From contig JAUHWL010000002.1 in the NCBI GenBank assembly GCA_030424545.1, positions 124,001 to 188,000 of the forward strand: DNA of 64,000 nt. The letters run 5' to 3'. Below, piece after piece: positions 38,053-46,948 of the stretch. Below the pieces are notes generated by a model. It was not told the DNA's origin, did not search any database, and worked only from the letters and a program-made list of their open reading frames with translations. The position numbers were made by a program, and so were the translations under genes. Position 1 is the first letter of the stretch, and each line of letters opens with the position of its first letter. Source of the DNA: Bacteroidia bacterium (lineage in GTDB: Bacteria > Bacteroidota > Bacteroidia > Flavobacteriales > Schleiferiaceae).

Positions 38053-38499
38053 TTAAGAAATAATGAGGGCCAAGAGTTGAAAAACAAAACCCAGAGTAAA
38101 CAATACCGCCCCAAAAACAAGTGCCATTTTACGGCTTTGGTTGTTATTGATGAGCTTTTCGATGAGAGGCTCGGCCACATTTGTTTGTAGGTAAATTTGT
38201 AGCTTTTTGTAGAAAAACACCATAAAAACTACGTAAACAACCATGATGGTGCCCATGATGTACATCGATTTGTACACGAGTTCTTTGTCGCCTTGCATGC
38301 CGGTGTAAAAACCGTAAACGCCCATGCCCATGCCTAAGCCGAACCCCAAAAAACCAAAGAGCATTCCTGGCAGTTTAGAAATAATACTTACCAGTCCTTT
38401 CTCAAATCGTTTCATGGTTTCTGCGCCCAAAAGTTCTGGTGCGGCCAGCCAAAACGCTAAAAACTGCAAGCACAAGCCAATGATGTTGATCCACTTCAT
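38053..38499 (-). CDS. Small four-helix membrane protein
   Basis: 148 residues from the ATG at 38499 (MKWINIIGLCLQF). The longer open frame from 38691 only translates the heptamer repeat and is rejected. Four membrane segments are visible, near 4-24, 47-70 (Gly/Met-rich, FGFLGFGLGMGMGVYGF), 84-105 and 128-146. Between the third and fourth lies a hydrophilic stretch, NVAEPLIEKLINNNQSRK. I do not recognise the family. A TATATTTG box ends 5 bases before the ATG, so the transcript may be almost leaderless. Confidence 0.65.
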   Translation of the reverse strand: MKWINIIGLCLQFLAFWLAAPELLGAETMKRFEKGLVSIISKLPGMLFGFLGFGLGMGMGVYGFYTGMQGDKELVYKSMYIMGTIMVVYVVFMVFFYKKLQIYLQTNVAEPLIEKLINNNQSRKMALVFGAVLFTLGFVFQLLALIIS

Positions 38500-38504
38500 G
38501 CTTT

Positions 38505-38512
38505 CAAATATA
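38505..38512 (-). promoter_or_regulatory. Predicted -7 box (TATATTTG) of the membrane-protein gene
   Basis: Exact TAnnTTTG on the minus strand, 5 bases before the ATG at 38499. It confirms the shorter start and implies a leader of only a few bases. Confidence 0.5.
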
Positions 38513-38551
38513 GTGTCTATAGTCGATGGCTGAGAATTGATAGTCCACGGT

Positions 38552-38662
38552 TTCCCATCTCCCGTCTCCCATCTCCTGTCTCCCGTCTCCCGTCTCCCGT
38601 CTTCCATCTTCCAACTCCCATCTCCCGTCTCCCGTCTTCCAACTCCCATCTCCCTTCTTCCC
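38552..38662. repeat. Heptamer tandem repeat, about 16 copies
   Basis: 15 full and one partial copies of a 7-base unit, consensus CTCCCGT (variants CTCCCAT, CTTCCAA, CTTCCAT, CTCCTGT). It fills the gap between the divergent membrane-protein gene and pepT. A 7-base unit is not a multiple of 3, so it is not expected to be coding, though it opens false reading frames on both strands. Confidence 0.9.
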
Positions 38663-38701
38663 TCAATCAAAAAAATTATCTTGCTGGCCAAAATTCATAA
38701 T

Positions 38702-39940
38702 ATGCCAATACATTATACGGTGGTGGAAAGGTTTATTCGCTACGCAAAAATCGACACACAAAGCGACCCACATAGTTCTACAATTCCTAGTACTGAGAAG
38801 CAAAAAGATCTTGCCCGTGTGCTAGTGCAAGAGTTAAAAGAGATAGGTATTGAAGAAGTTGAACTGGACGAATGGGGTTATGTTTACGCCACGATTCCTG
38901 CAAATACGGATAAAAAAGTACCGGTTATTTGCTGGTGCTCTCATATGGATACTTCACCCGAAAGTTCTGGGAAAGATGTAAAACCCATCATTCATAAAAA
39001 TTATGATGGCGGCTTAATAAAGTTACCAAATAATGGAATTGTTTTAGATCCAGAGGCACATCCAGACCTGAAAGCACAAATTGGCAACGATATTATTACA
39101 GCAGATGGTACTACGCTTTTGGGGGCCGATAACAAAGCGGGCGTTGCCGAAATTATGGATGCCGCTCATTATTTAATGACGCACCCCGAAGTAAAGCATG
39201 GGAAGATTCGCATTCTTTTTACACCAGACGAAGAAATTGGTCGTGGTGCAGATAAAGTGGACATTAAAAAATTAGGAGCGGATTTTGGCTACACGGTTGA
39301 TGGGGAAACTTTGGGCAGCATTGAAGACGAAACCTTTAGTGCCGATGCCGCCATTGTTACCATTGAAGGCGTAAATACGCATCCAGGATTTGCAAAAGAT
39401 AAAATGGAAAATGCAGTTAAAATAGCCTCGGACTTTATTGCGGCACTGCCAAAGAATACTTGGAGTCCTGAAACTACGGAAGGAAGAGAAGGATTTGTGC
39501 ATCCTTACGAAATGAAAGCCGGAGCAGAAAAAGCAGAGATTACGTTTATACTAAGGAGTTTTGTTGATGCTGATTTGAAAAGATATGCGCAACAGCTAGA
39601 AGATGTGTTAGCAAATGTGCTTTTAAAATACCCATATTCTACGGGAGGTATAGCGGTAACGGAGCAATACCGAAACATGAAAAACGTACTTGACAAATAC
39701 CCTCAAGTAGCAGAGAATGCAATGGAAGCCATAGCACGTGCCGGTGTTGAGGTTAAACGAGGTAGCATAAGAGGTGGAACAGACGGAAGTAAATTAAGTT
39801 TTATGGGCTTGCCTTGCCCTAATATTTTTGCTGGAGAACATGCGTTTCATAGCAAGTACGAATGGGCTAGTGTTAGCGATATGCATCGTGCGGTTGATAC
39901 ACTTATTAACCTTGCACAAATCTGGGAAGAAAAAGCTTAA
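38702..39940 (+). CDS. pepT: Peptidase T (tripeptide aminopeptidase, M20B)
   Basis: 412 residues, normal length, from the ATG at 38702; the frame open from 38537 only adds translated repeat. It removes N-terminal residues from tripeptides with two zinc ions in the cytoplasm. Metal and catalytic motifs: CSHMDTSPE (His, Asp), LGADNKAGVAE (bridging Asp), TPDEEIGRG (Glu-Glu) and, at the C-terminus, AGEHAFHSKYEW (His). RGGTDGSKLSFMG is also a PepT signature. A perfect palindromic terminator follows at 39962. Confidence 0.96.
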   Translation: MPIHYTVVERFIRYAKIDTQSDPHSSTIPSTEKQKDLARVLVQELKEIGIEEVELDEWGYVYATIPANTDKKVPVICWCSHMDTSPESSGKDVKPIIHKNYDGGLIKLPNNGIVLDPEAHPDLKAQIGNDIITADGTTLLGADNKAGVAEIMDAAHYLMTHPEVKHGKIRILFTPDEEIGRGADKVDIKKLGADFGYTVDGETLGSIEDETFSADAAIVTIEGVNTHPGFAKDKMENAVKIASDFIAALPKNTWSPETTEGREGFVHPYEMKAGAEKAEITFILRSFVDADLKRYAQQLEDVLANVLLKYPYSTGGIAVTEQYRNMKNVLDKYPQVAENAMEAIARAGVEVKRGSIRGGTDGSKLSFMGLPCPNIFAGEHAFHSKYEWASVSDMHRAVDTLINLAQIWEEKA

Positions 39941-39961
39941 TGCTTTATGGCGAACAATAAA

Positions 39962-39995
39962 AAAAGCCGTTTCTAATTAATTAGAAACGGCTTTT
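39962..39995. terminator. Bidirectional terminator after pepT
   Basis: A 34-base perfect palindrome: AAAAGCCGTTTCTAA, TTAA, then its complement. It lies between the convergent ends of pepT and the VOC gene and has A and T runs on both sides. Confidence 0.85.
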
Positions 39996-40014
39996 AGCTT
40001 TTATGCTTTTTTAT

Positions 40015-40680
40015 TTAATTACTGGCAGTAGGATAGATTTCGCCATCTACATAACGAAACGAAATGTTTTTGCCATTTAATATAAAATCACTGGTAACAG
40101 CTTTGTCTTCAGTAGGGAACCAAGATCGCTTATTTTTATCAATAATAATAAAAAGCCCCTTTTCATTTCCAGCGGCCACAAAATCACCATCTACATCTCC
40201 ATCAAAAATGGGTAAAGGATGAATTTTATTTAGCTGTTCATACGTGCCTTTTACATCATCTACGGCCATGCCAATTTCACTTATCCCCATAGATTGGCTG
40301 CTATGGAACGGCATTGATTCTGTGTAATACAAATTTTTTCTTGCAATAAATTCAATAACATTTCCGTCCATATCATAAAAAAACATGGCTTTAGAGTCCC
40401 AATTCGGAAAGTCAATCATTTCTTTTTCTTCGTGTGTAAGAAGTTTTACTTTGTCTTGTAACCAAGCCAAAGCTTCAGATTCTTTATTAGAAGGAATGTT
40501 AATAGCCATGTGATAGGTTGTGGCGGTATCTCTTCTAATAAACGTCAATCGTGTTTTACCAATTCTAAAAGTTGCGCTCTGTAAACTTTTAATGAGCAAC
40601 GGAAACTTTAAAGTATGACTGTAAAATGCAATAGCCCGCTGTAAATCGGGGGTGTAGAGAGTAAGTTTCTTAAGCTGCAT
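40015..40680 (-). CDS. VOC-superfamily (glyoxalase/dioxygenase-like) protein
   Basis: 221 residues in two VOC modules. The first shows KLTLYTPDLQRAIAFYSHTL and later FFYDMDGNVIEFIAR, with the metal-ligand-type Glu. The second starts GISEIGMAVDDVKGTYEQL and ends in a degenerate DGDFVAAGNEKGLFIII. Members bind divalent metal and act on various small molecules, so the substrate cannot be told. It has its own TACCTTTG box at 40742 and shares a bidirectional terminator with pepT. Confidence 0.85.
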   Translation of the reverse strand: MQLKKLTLYTPDLQRAIAFYSHTLKFPLLIKSLQSATFRIGKTRLTFIRRDTATTYHMAINIPSNKESEALAWLQDKVKLLTHEEKEMIDFPNWDSKAMFFYDMDGNVIEFIARKNLYYTESMPFHSSQSMGISEIGMAVDDVKGTYEQLNKIHPLPIFDGDVDGDFVAAGNEKGLFIIIDKNKRSWFPTEDKAVTSDFILNGKNISFRYVDGEIYPTASN

Positions 40681-40741
40681 AAATTTGAGTTTTCTAGTTG
40701 CTTATTTTAGACTGTAATAAATAACCATTTTAAAAGGGTTG

Positions 40742-40749
40742 CAAAGGTA
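40742..40749 (-). promoter_or_regulatory. Predicted -7 box of the VOC gene (TACCTTTG)
   Basis: Exact TAnnTTTG on the minus strand, 61 bases before the ATG at 40680 and just past the stop of the S1/P1 nuclease gene. Confidence 0.5.
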
Positions 40750-40762
40750 ACAAGTAATGTTG

Positions 40763-41530
40763 TTATCCGTAAATCTGATTTAAAACTCCGGCCAACCTAA
40801 TTCCGGCCATTAATAATCGCTTGTTTAGTAATTCAATATTGTCATAAACATAGCGATAACTTAATTTCTTGTTTTCTGGGAAATTGTAAATCTGTTTGTG
40901 TTCTGCTTTTGATTCGTTTGCCCAGATGTTGACACTGCTACTTTGCCATTTAGCAATTTGATCTTTTGTAGCATGATTAATCCATTGGGAATATTCCGTA
41001 AAGCTTAATTGTTGATTATCTATTATGCCGCTATCCCATACACGATGTAAGTTGCTGTTCTCGTAGAAAAATTCAACTTTCACATCATTTCCTCCACGGT
41101 CGTTACCGTTTCCGCAATGTAAAGGTTGATGTATGTCTCCTATTAGGTGCACCAAGCATTTTAATGCAAAAGCCTCATCAACACTATATTCTTTTGTTTT
41201 TAATTCTTGAGTGAATTTATTTATCCCATAAACAACATCACCTTCTTCTGGTGTCATTGTAGAGTCATAATGATCTGTATTTTTTAGCGTACAATAGTGC
41301 CACGGATTATATGAATTGTATTTTTTATCACTTTTAATAAAATCCATGTAATTGCCTGACATGGCTAAACTTTCTGTGCCAAGTACTTTAATAATGTTTT
41401 TCTGTGCCTTTTTATTGAGGTGACTCCAAGCTATTTCGCCTACTACACGATGACCTGTTTGCCCCCATGCAAAGCAAAAATTAATACTGATAAATAAAAT
41501 AAGGCAGGAGAATGATGCGCGTTTAATCAT
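40763..41530 (-). CDS. Secreted S1/P1-family nuclease
   Basis: 255 residues. The signal peptide ends FCFA, so mature Trp22 becomes the N-terminal zinc ligand, as in P1 nuclease (WGQTGHRVVGEIAW). Other zinc-site motifs: NYNSYNPWHYC, VHLIGDIHQPLHCGN and GGNDVKV with HRVWDSGII. The enzyme cleaves single-stranded nucleic acid and 3'-phosphates outside the inner membrane, probably for phosphate or nucleoside scavenging. It is the last gene of the operon with the T9SS plug, DUF3667 and apaG genes, 14 bases after apaG. Confidence 0.93.
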   Translation of the reverse strand: MIKRASFSCLILFISINFCFAWGQTGHRVVGEIAWSHLNKKAQKNIIKVLGTESLAMSGNYMDFIKSDKKYNSYNPWHYCTLKNTDHYDSTMTPEEGDVVYGINKFTQELKTKEYSVDEAFALKCLVHLIGDIHQPLHCGNGNDRGGNDVKVEFFYENSNLHRVWDSGIIDNQQLSFTEYSQWINHATKDQIAKWQSSSVNIWANESKAEHKQIYNFPENKKLSYRYVYDNIELLNKRLLMAGIRLAGVLNQIYG

Positions 41531-41544
41531 GAAATAATAAAAAT

Positions 41545-41931
41545 TTAGTTTAATCTAGGAGTTGCAAAAAATTGCAGTGAGGGTATGTTTACTTTAAAAT
41601 TTTGACCCGTGCTTAGGTGCAGCATATTGTAATGGCCTTTCATAGAACCAATGCTTGCTCTTAAGTGGCAACCTGATTTATACGTATGAAATTCGCCCGA
41701 TGCCAAAATGGGCTGTTTACCAATTACACCAGTGCCTTCTACTTCGCTTGGGCCATCTCCTGTATCGTAAATAAACCAATGGCGGCCAATAAGCTGTACG
41801 GTATCTGGACTGAAGTTAGAAATTGTAACATTATAATTAAAAACATAAAGGGGGCCTTGCTTGCTAAAGAAACGCCCTTCGTAACTTGTTTCTACAGAAA
41901 CTTTTATGCCGTTTGTAATTGCTGAAACCAT
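41545..41931 (-). CDS. apaG: ApaG domain protein
   Basis: 128 residues, usual length. The FnIII-like ApaG fold shows in VSAITNGIKVSVETSYE, NYNVTISNFSPDTVQLIGRHW and the conserved GTGVIGKQPILASGEFHTYKSG. ApaG is linked to Co/Mg efflux in Salmonella, and its biochemical function remains poorly defined. The start codon overlaps the last base of the DUF3667 gene, so the genes are translationally close. Confidence 0.95.
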   Translation of the reverse strand: MVSAITNGIKVSVETSYEGRFFSKQGPLYVFNYNVTISNFSPDTVQLIGRHWFIYDTGDGPSEVEGTGVIGKQPILASGEFHTYKSGCHLRASIGSMKGHYNMLHLSTGQNFKVNIPSLQFFATPRLN

Positions 41932-42911
41932 TAGATTAAAATAAAGGATAAGATACCCACTAAAAGTATAAAAATTACTAGTGCAACAAAAAAAGCAATG
42001 TTTATGACTATAAAATTTAAAGTGGTAGCCAAATAGCCTTGTTTGTAAAATGTTTTTTGTGCTATAAATTGATAAACAGGAAATAATAAAAACAAGAGCT
42101 CTGAAGGAAATCCATTAAAATTTTCTAGTAAACTTTGGATAATAATAAAAATAAAAAATGCGGTTTCTACATGTATGGCAAACACAAAATGGTCTATATA
42201 GAGTATTTGTTTTTTGTAAAAATAAAGTGCTTTTAGTAGGAAAGCCACAATGGGTACAAAGGCCAGTAAAATTAAGAGTAAGTTAGATTTTACATAATTC
42301 AGAAATTCATCTTCGGTCATTAGGGCTACTTTTCTAAAGGTTGAATAATAGAATTCATTTAAAAAAGTTTTCTCCAATTGGAGTTCGTTTAACCCTGTAT
42401 CAACTGTAGTTGTTGGATTTATCTTTACAAACAAAAAGATCCGTTCAAATTTGTCGCCTGTTTCGCTGTCATCAAAGGTTAATTTGTTTGCGCCTTCTGT
42501 CTTGTTCGTTTCATTTGCTGTATCCCCATCAGAAGTGTCAAAAAGGAGTTGTTCTTCTTTGTTAAGATGATCAATATCACTCCAAGATCGGCCCAGTCTG
42601 TCTGAAATAGAATAAACAGCCATAGTGATAAAGACGACCAATAAGAATAATCGAATTGGTGGCAAATAGGTTGATCTTTTGCCGTTAACAACTTCTAAGC
42701 TCAGCCGCCCAGGATACCGTATTAATGGCCAAAGAGAAAGGTAAAATTTAGTGTCAAAAGCAAATAAGTTGGCGAGCGCATCAGAAATAAGTTGAAAAAA
42801 AGTTGGCTTAAGCGTGTTGTTTAGTTGCCCACAATTCGGGCAGTAATTTTCACTGCTTAATTCATGTTCGCAATTCAAACACTTGTCGCCTTTTTCAATT
42901 CGTTTCTTCAT
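41931..42911 (-). CDS. DUF3667 membrane protein with zinc-ribbon N-terminus
   Basis: 326 residues. An N-terminal zinc ribbon has paired Cys (CLNCEHEL, then YCPNCGQLN). The DUF3667 hallmark follows: FAFDTKFYLSLWPLIRYPGRL and GKRSTYLPPIRLFLLV. The rest has about five membrane helices separated by an acidic soluble loop. The family is widespread in Bacteroidota with unknown function. It overlaps the plug gene by 4 bases (ATGA-type junction). Confidence 0.9.
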   Translation of the reverse strand: MKKRIEKGDKCLNCEHELSSENYCPNCGQLNNTLKPTFFQLISDALANLFAFDTKFYLSLWPLIRYPGRLSLEVVNGKRSTYLPPIRLFLLVVFITMAVYSISDRLGRSWSDIDHLNKEEQLLFDTSDGDTANETNKTEGANKLTFDDSETGDKFERIFLFVKINPTTTVDTGLNELQLEKTFLNEFYYSTFRKVALMTEDEFLNYVKSNLLLILLAFVPIVAFLLKALYFYKKQILYIDHFVFAIHVETAFFIFIIIQSLLENFNGFPSELLFLLFPVYQFIAQKTFYKQGYLATTLNFIVINIAFFVALVIFILLVGILSFILI

Positions 42912-44191
42912 CTATACGGACGTTCAAAAATTTGTTTGATGGCGATAAGTTTATCGTATCTAATTCCGATTTCCCTATGATAAACAAGTATTGAGTATTC
43001 ATTTCTGGTTTCCCAATGTGAGCCTTCAAGTTCAGTTTCATCTGCTACGGTGGCATTGTTTGGCAAAACAACATATTGGTAGTTATAGTAACCTTGTTTA
43101 AGAAGTACTTGACCGCGGTAGGCCCTTGTCTGTTCGTCATAGTGCAGCTCAAACCTGGGTTTTACACGCCAATCGCTTAATTCACCAAACACGTATACTT
43201 TTCCCGAATTCACTTTTTCTGTTTGCAAGAAAAAATTCACCCAAGCATAATCACCTTCACTCTCCGGATTGTCTGAGTTTAGTCTTCGCACAACAAACCT
43301 TCCGTCAATATCTTCTAAAAAAGAGTAGTTGCTAGAATTACGCGGAGATTCTGGAACCAAATAAGCAGTATAACACGTGTCTAAAACGGTTTTTCTAATA
43401 TTTAATGTAAGCTCAGTTAACTGTTTTGTGTCAAAATTTCTAAACTCATTACCCCCGTTAAAAGTGTTTTCTCCATCAAAGTTATAATCTAGTTGATTGT
43501 TTCGTAAAAATTTTGGTTTTAAGCCAATTAGGGCGTTGTCCCACCTTCCGTTTTGTAATACGGTTACGTTTAAATCTAAAAAAGGATTCGGAATGTCGTA
43601 CCCAGAATGATTAATCATAAAGTTTAGTTGCTGCTTTGTGTCGCGTTCATCAATTCTAGTAGCTCTAACAACATCACCGGCAACAATTACTTCTTCTTCA
43701 TAAACCATAAACCTTCTTGTTATTATAGGGTCAGAACGATCATCGTTTTGATAAACAATTAAAATATAATTGCCGCTTTTGGTAAGGTTTAAGTTTTCGT
43801 TTGGAATGGTTAAAGAATAATGAGTGTATGGAATGTAGGTGTTGATAGAAAACTCATAATTCTGGATGTAATAATCTTGAAGCCCGTTAATATATTCGGC
43901 CTTTAATAAATTGCTTGTAGACCAATCATGATTGCAGTGCAGCACGGTATAAGAATAGTTAGAATATTCCATTCCAATCTCATCAAAATCTAACCTTAAC
44001 TTATCTATTCCGCCAAGTTTAATAATAGGTAAACCATAAGGGTCTAAATATGGTTTTAAACTAACTGTTCTTATGTTTTCCTCATAAACTTGATCTGCAT
44101 TTTGCAATAATTTTGGCTGAACATAATCTTGAGCAAAAACATAAATAGGCAGTAAGCAAAGAAAAACTTGAGGTACAAAGCGCATTGGCAT
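42908..44191 (-). CDS. Type IX secretion system plug protein (DUF5103)
   Basis: 427 residues. The signal peptide ends PIYVFAQ. The N-terminal domain has the family motif DPYGLPIIKLGGIDKLRLDFD, then YSYTVLHCNHDWSTSNL, NYEFSINTYIPYTHYSL and SGNYILIVYQND. This family includes the plug that closes the giant SprA translocon of the T9SS on its periplasmic side. The window also holds a T9SS substrate (61147-63699), which agrees. It leads a four-gene operon. The start may also be the internal ATG at 44185. Confidence 0.9.
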   Translation of the reverse strand: MPMRFVPQVFLCLLPIYVFAQDYVQPKLLQNADQVYEENIRTVSLKPYLDPYGLPIIKLGGIDKLRLDFDEIGMEYSNYSYTVLHCNHDWSTSNLLKAEYINGLQDYYIQNYEFSINTYIPYTHYSLTIPNENLNLTKSGNYILIVYQNDDRSDPIITRRFMVYEEEVIVAGDVVRATRIDERDTKQQLNFMINHSGYDIPNPFLDLNVTVLQNGRWDNALIGLKPKFLRNNQLDYNFDGENTFNGGNEFRNFDTKQLTELTLNIRKTVLDTCYTAYLVPESPRNSSNYSFLEDIDGRFVVRRLNSDNPESEGDYAWVNFFLQTEKVNSGKVYVFGELSDWRVKPRFELHYDEQTRAYRGQVLLKQGYYNYQYVVLPNNATVADETELEGSHWETRNEYSILVYHREIGIRYDKLIAIKQIFERPYR

Positions 44192-44308
44192 TCAATTATT
44201 GAGGATTTGAAAAGGGTTGTGCAAAGTAGAAAAAATAGGCATCTGGTAGATATTAGAGTTAAGATTCAAAAAAGAATAAGAATAAAGTTTTTGCTTAACA
44301 CAAATAAT

Positions 44309-44316
44309 TATTTTTG
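44309..44316 (+). promoter_or_regulatory. Predicted -7 box of the nqr operon (TATTTTTG)
   Basis: Exact TAnnTTTG followed by CGCCC, 33 bases before the nqrA ATG at 44350. A TTTG at 44290-44293 could be the -33 element, but the spacing of 15 bases is shorter than usual. Confidence 0.6.
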
Positions 44317-44349
44317 CGCCCAAATTTTAACGGCAATTTATTCTTTGAA

Positions 44350-45702
44350 ATGTCCATGACTATAAAGATTAAAAAAGGGTTTGATATTAAATTGGTTGGT
44401 AGCGCGCTACCTGAAGTTGGTAACACAATTCATGCCAAGTCATATGCCCTAAAACCTGGTGATTTCGTAGATGTTACACCAAAGTTGCTTCTCAGAGAAG
44501 GGGCAAAAGTAAAAGCTGGCGAGGCTGTTTTTTGCGACAAAGACAATCCGGAAATTAAGTTCTGTTCTCCTGTAAGTGGCGAGATTGCTGCTGTAGTAAG
44601 AGGCGAGAAGCGTAGAATACTAGAAATAGTAATTCTTGCAGATGCAGAAGTTAACTACCTAGATTTTGGGAAATTAGATCCCAAATCTTTGTCTAAAGAA
44701 GACATTAAAAGTAAACTGTTAGAAAGCGGTGCTTGGCCATTGTTAGTAGAACGCCCTTTTGGTGTTGTTGCCAACCCTAATAAAAATCCAAAAAACATTT
44801 TTATTACCGGTATTTCTTCTGCGCCTTTGGCAGCTAATGTTGCAACACAGGTAAAAGGAGAATCTAGTAATTTACAGGCAGGAGTAGATGCGCTTAGTAA
44901 ATTAACCGAAGGTAAAGTGTTTTTAAGCTTAGATGCTGATAACGCGGCACCAGAAGAGCTTAAAAACCTAAAAGGTGTTGAGATAAATTATTTTTCTGGC
45001 CCACACCCAAAAGGCAACATAGGTGTACAAATGCACAATTTGGCTGCTTTAAACAAAGGTGAAACCGCCATTGGTTTAACGGCAGAAGATCTTGCCATTA
45101 TTGGCCGCGTATTTACCGAAGGTAAATTAGATATGCATCGTACAATAGCATTGTCTGGCGCACAAGTTTCTGAACCCAAACACTACAAAGTAATTTCTGG
45201 AGCTGCAATAGCATCGATAATTGATGAAAGAGTAAAAGAAGGAAATAACCGCTATATAAGTGGAAACGTGCTTACTGGCACACAGGTGAAAAAAGAAGGC
45301 TTTTTAGGATTTTACAGTAATACAGTTACCGTAATTTTAGAAGGCGATGAAGAAGAGTTTTTAGGCTGGGTACTGCCTGGATTTGGAAAATTCTCTTTGA
45401 GCAGAACATTCTTTTCTTGGTTAAATCCCAACAAAAAATACAACCTTGATACAAATATGCATGGAGAAGAACGCGCATACGTAGTTACAGGTCAATACGA
45501 AACAGTATTTCCATTTGATATTTTCCCCGTTCAATTAATCAAATCGATTATGATGAGAGACATTGAAAAGATGGAGCAGCTAGGTATTTATGAAGTTACG
45601 GAAGAAGATTTTGCCTTGTGTGAAGTAATTTGTTCGTCTAAAATACCTGTACAAAAAGTAGTGCGAGAAGGTTTAAACTTTTTACGTGCAGAAGTAGGAT
45701 AA
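44350..45702 (+). CDS. nqrA: Na+-translocating NADH:quinone reductase subunit A
   Basis: 450 residues from the ATG at 44350 (MSMTIKIKKGFDIKLVG), where NqrA proteins begin; the frame opens further upstream without support. It is a peripheral subunit that carries no cofactor and takes part in quinone binding. Motifs: RPFGVVANPNKNPKNIFI, GPHPKGNIGVQMHNL and LNPNKKYNLDTNMHGEERAYV. First gene of the six-gene nqr operon, driven from the box at 44309. Confidence 0.97.
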   Translation: MSMTIKIKKGFDIKLVGSALPEVGNTIHAKSYALKPGDFVDVTPKLLLREGAKVKAGEAVFCDKDNPEIKFCSPVSGEIAAVVRGEKRRILEIVILADAEVNYLDFGKLDPKSLSKEDIKSKLLESGAWPLLVERPFGVVANPNKNPKNIFITGISSAPLAANVATQVKGESSNLQAGVDALSKLTEGKVFLSLDADNAAPEELKNLKGVEINYFSGPHPKGNIGVQMHNLAALNKGETAIGLTAEDLAIIGRVFTEGKLDMHRTIALSGAQVSEPKHYKVISGAAIASIIDERVKEGNNRYISGNVLTGTQVKKEGFLGFYSNTVTVILEGDEEEFLGWVLPGFGKFSLSRTFFSWLNPNKKYNLDTNMHGEERAYVVTGQYETVFPFDIFPVQLIKSIMMRDIEKMEQLGIYEVTEEDFALCEVICSSKIPVQKVVREGLNFLRAEVG

Positions 45703-45731
45703 TTTAAGTTAGAATAACGGTCTATAACAAT

Positions 45732-46943
45732 ATGAAGTTAGTTCGAAATTTATTAGATAGCACCAAAGGCTTGGTAGAAAAAGATGGCAAACGCAATATC
45801 TTTTTTCCACTTTGGGACGCCCTCAATACAATGGCATTTGTACCTGGGCACACCACACATGGTGGTGCACACGTGCGCGATGCCATAGATATGAAACGCA
45901 CCATGGTGATGGTGATTTTTGCATTGATTCCAGCACTGTTGTTTGGAGCTTGGAATGCAGGATATCAGCATTATGAAGTGGCTTTAGGCATGGAAAGTAC
46001 CTTAATGGATAATTTCCTATACGGTATGGGCAAATTGCTTCCGTTAATCATTGTAACCTATGCGGCTGGTTTGGCTGTAGAAATTTTGTTTTCATGGTTG
46101 AGAAATCACCCTGTAAACGAAGGTTTCTTGGTTTCTGGGATTCTTATCCCTTTAATCATGCCTATGGACATCCCATTATGGATGGTAGCTGTATCTACAA
46201 TTTTTGCCGTATTAATTGGTAAAGAAGTTTTTGGTGGTACAGGTATGAATTTGCTTAACCCAGCATTAACAGCTCGTGCCTTTGCGTTTTTTGCTTATCC
46301 GCAATGGATTAGTGGAGACAAAGTTTGGGTAAACACAATTGCAGAAAACGGACAAGGTGTTGTTGATGGATATTCTGGCGCAACAGCTTTAGGTCAGTTA
46401 GCTACAACTGTTGGAAAAGGCATGAATAACCCAGAAACGCAAAGTGTGGTAAACATGTTTGCGGCAGATGGGCAGTATAGCATAGCAAACTCTTTCTTCG
46501 GATTTATTCCTGGTTCAATTGGCGAAACTTCTGCTTTAGCCATCTTGCTTGGTGCGGCATTTTTAATCTATACCGGAATTGGTAGCTGGAGAATTATGGT
46601 TTCTATGTTTTTAGGAGGCTTATCTATGGGATACATATTTAATTTGTTTGCCGTAAATGAGTTTATGAATGTAGATCCGCTACATCAATTACTCATTGGT
46701 GGTTTTATGTTTGGGATGGTGTTTATGGCTACAGACCCCGTAAGTGCAGCTCAAACCAATAAAGGAAAATGGATTTATGGATTCTTATGCGGTTTCTTAG
46801 GAATTATGATTCGCGTATTTAACCCAGCATATCCAGAAGGAATTATGTTAGCCATTTTGTTTATGAACGTGATGGCACCATTAATAGACCATTATGTGGT
46901 TGAAGGAAATATTAAGAAAAGACTTAAACGCGCAAACGCTTAA
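45732..46943 (+). CDS. nqrB: Na+-translocating NADH:quinone reductase subunit B
   Basis: 403 residues and about ten membrane helices. It is the Na+-channel subunit, with covalently bound FMN and riboflavin. The FMN-accepting Thr218 is in YSGATALG, as in the S-G-A-T motif modified by ApbE. Other signatures: FVPGHTTHGGAHVRD, NHPVNEGFLVSGILIPL and GGFMFGMVFMATDPVSAA. It follows nqrA after 29 bases. Confidence 0.98.
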   Translation: MKLVRNLLDSTKGLVEKDGKRNIFFPLWDALNTMAFVPGHTTHGGAHVRDAIDMKRTMVMVIFALIPALLFGAWNAGYQHYEVALGMESTLMDNFLYGMGKLLPLIIVTYAAGLAVEILFSWLRNHPVNEGFLVSGILIPLIMPMDIPLWMVAVSTIFAVLIGKEVFGGTGMNLLNPALTARAFAFFAYPQWISGDKVWVNTIAENGQGVVDGYSGATALGQLATTVGKGMNNPETQSVVNMFAADGQYSIANSFFGFIPGSIGETSALAILLGAAFLIYTGIGSWRIMVSMFLGGLSMGYIFNLFAVNEFMNVDPLHQLLIGGFMFGMVFMATDPVSAAQTNKGKWIYGFLCGFLGIMIRVFNPAYPEGIMLAILFMNVMAPLIDHYVVEGNIKKRLKRANA

Positions 46944-46948
46944 TTATT

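Noticed and set aside
37927-38190. 87-codon plus-strand frame
   Set aside because: Overlaps the 3' part of the membrane-protein gene in antisense, lacks any domain or signal sequence.
38537-38701. 55-residue N-terminal extension of pepT and the matching extension of the membrane protein on the other strand
   Set aside because: Both are translations of the heptamer repeat; conserved starts are at 38702 and 38499.
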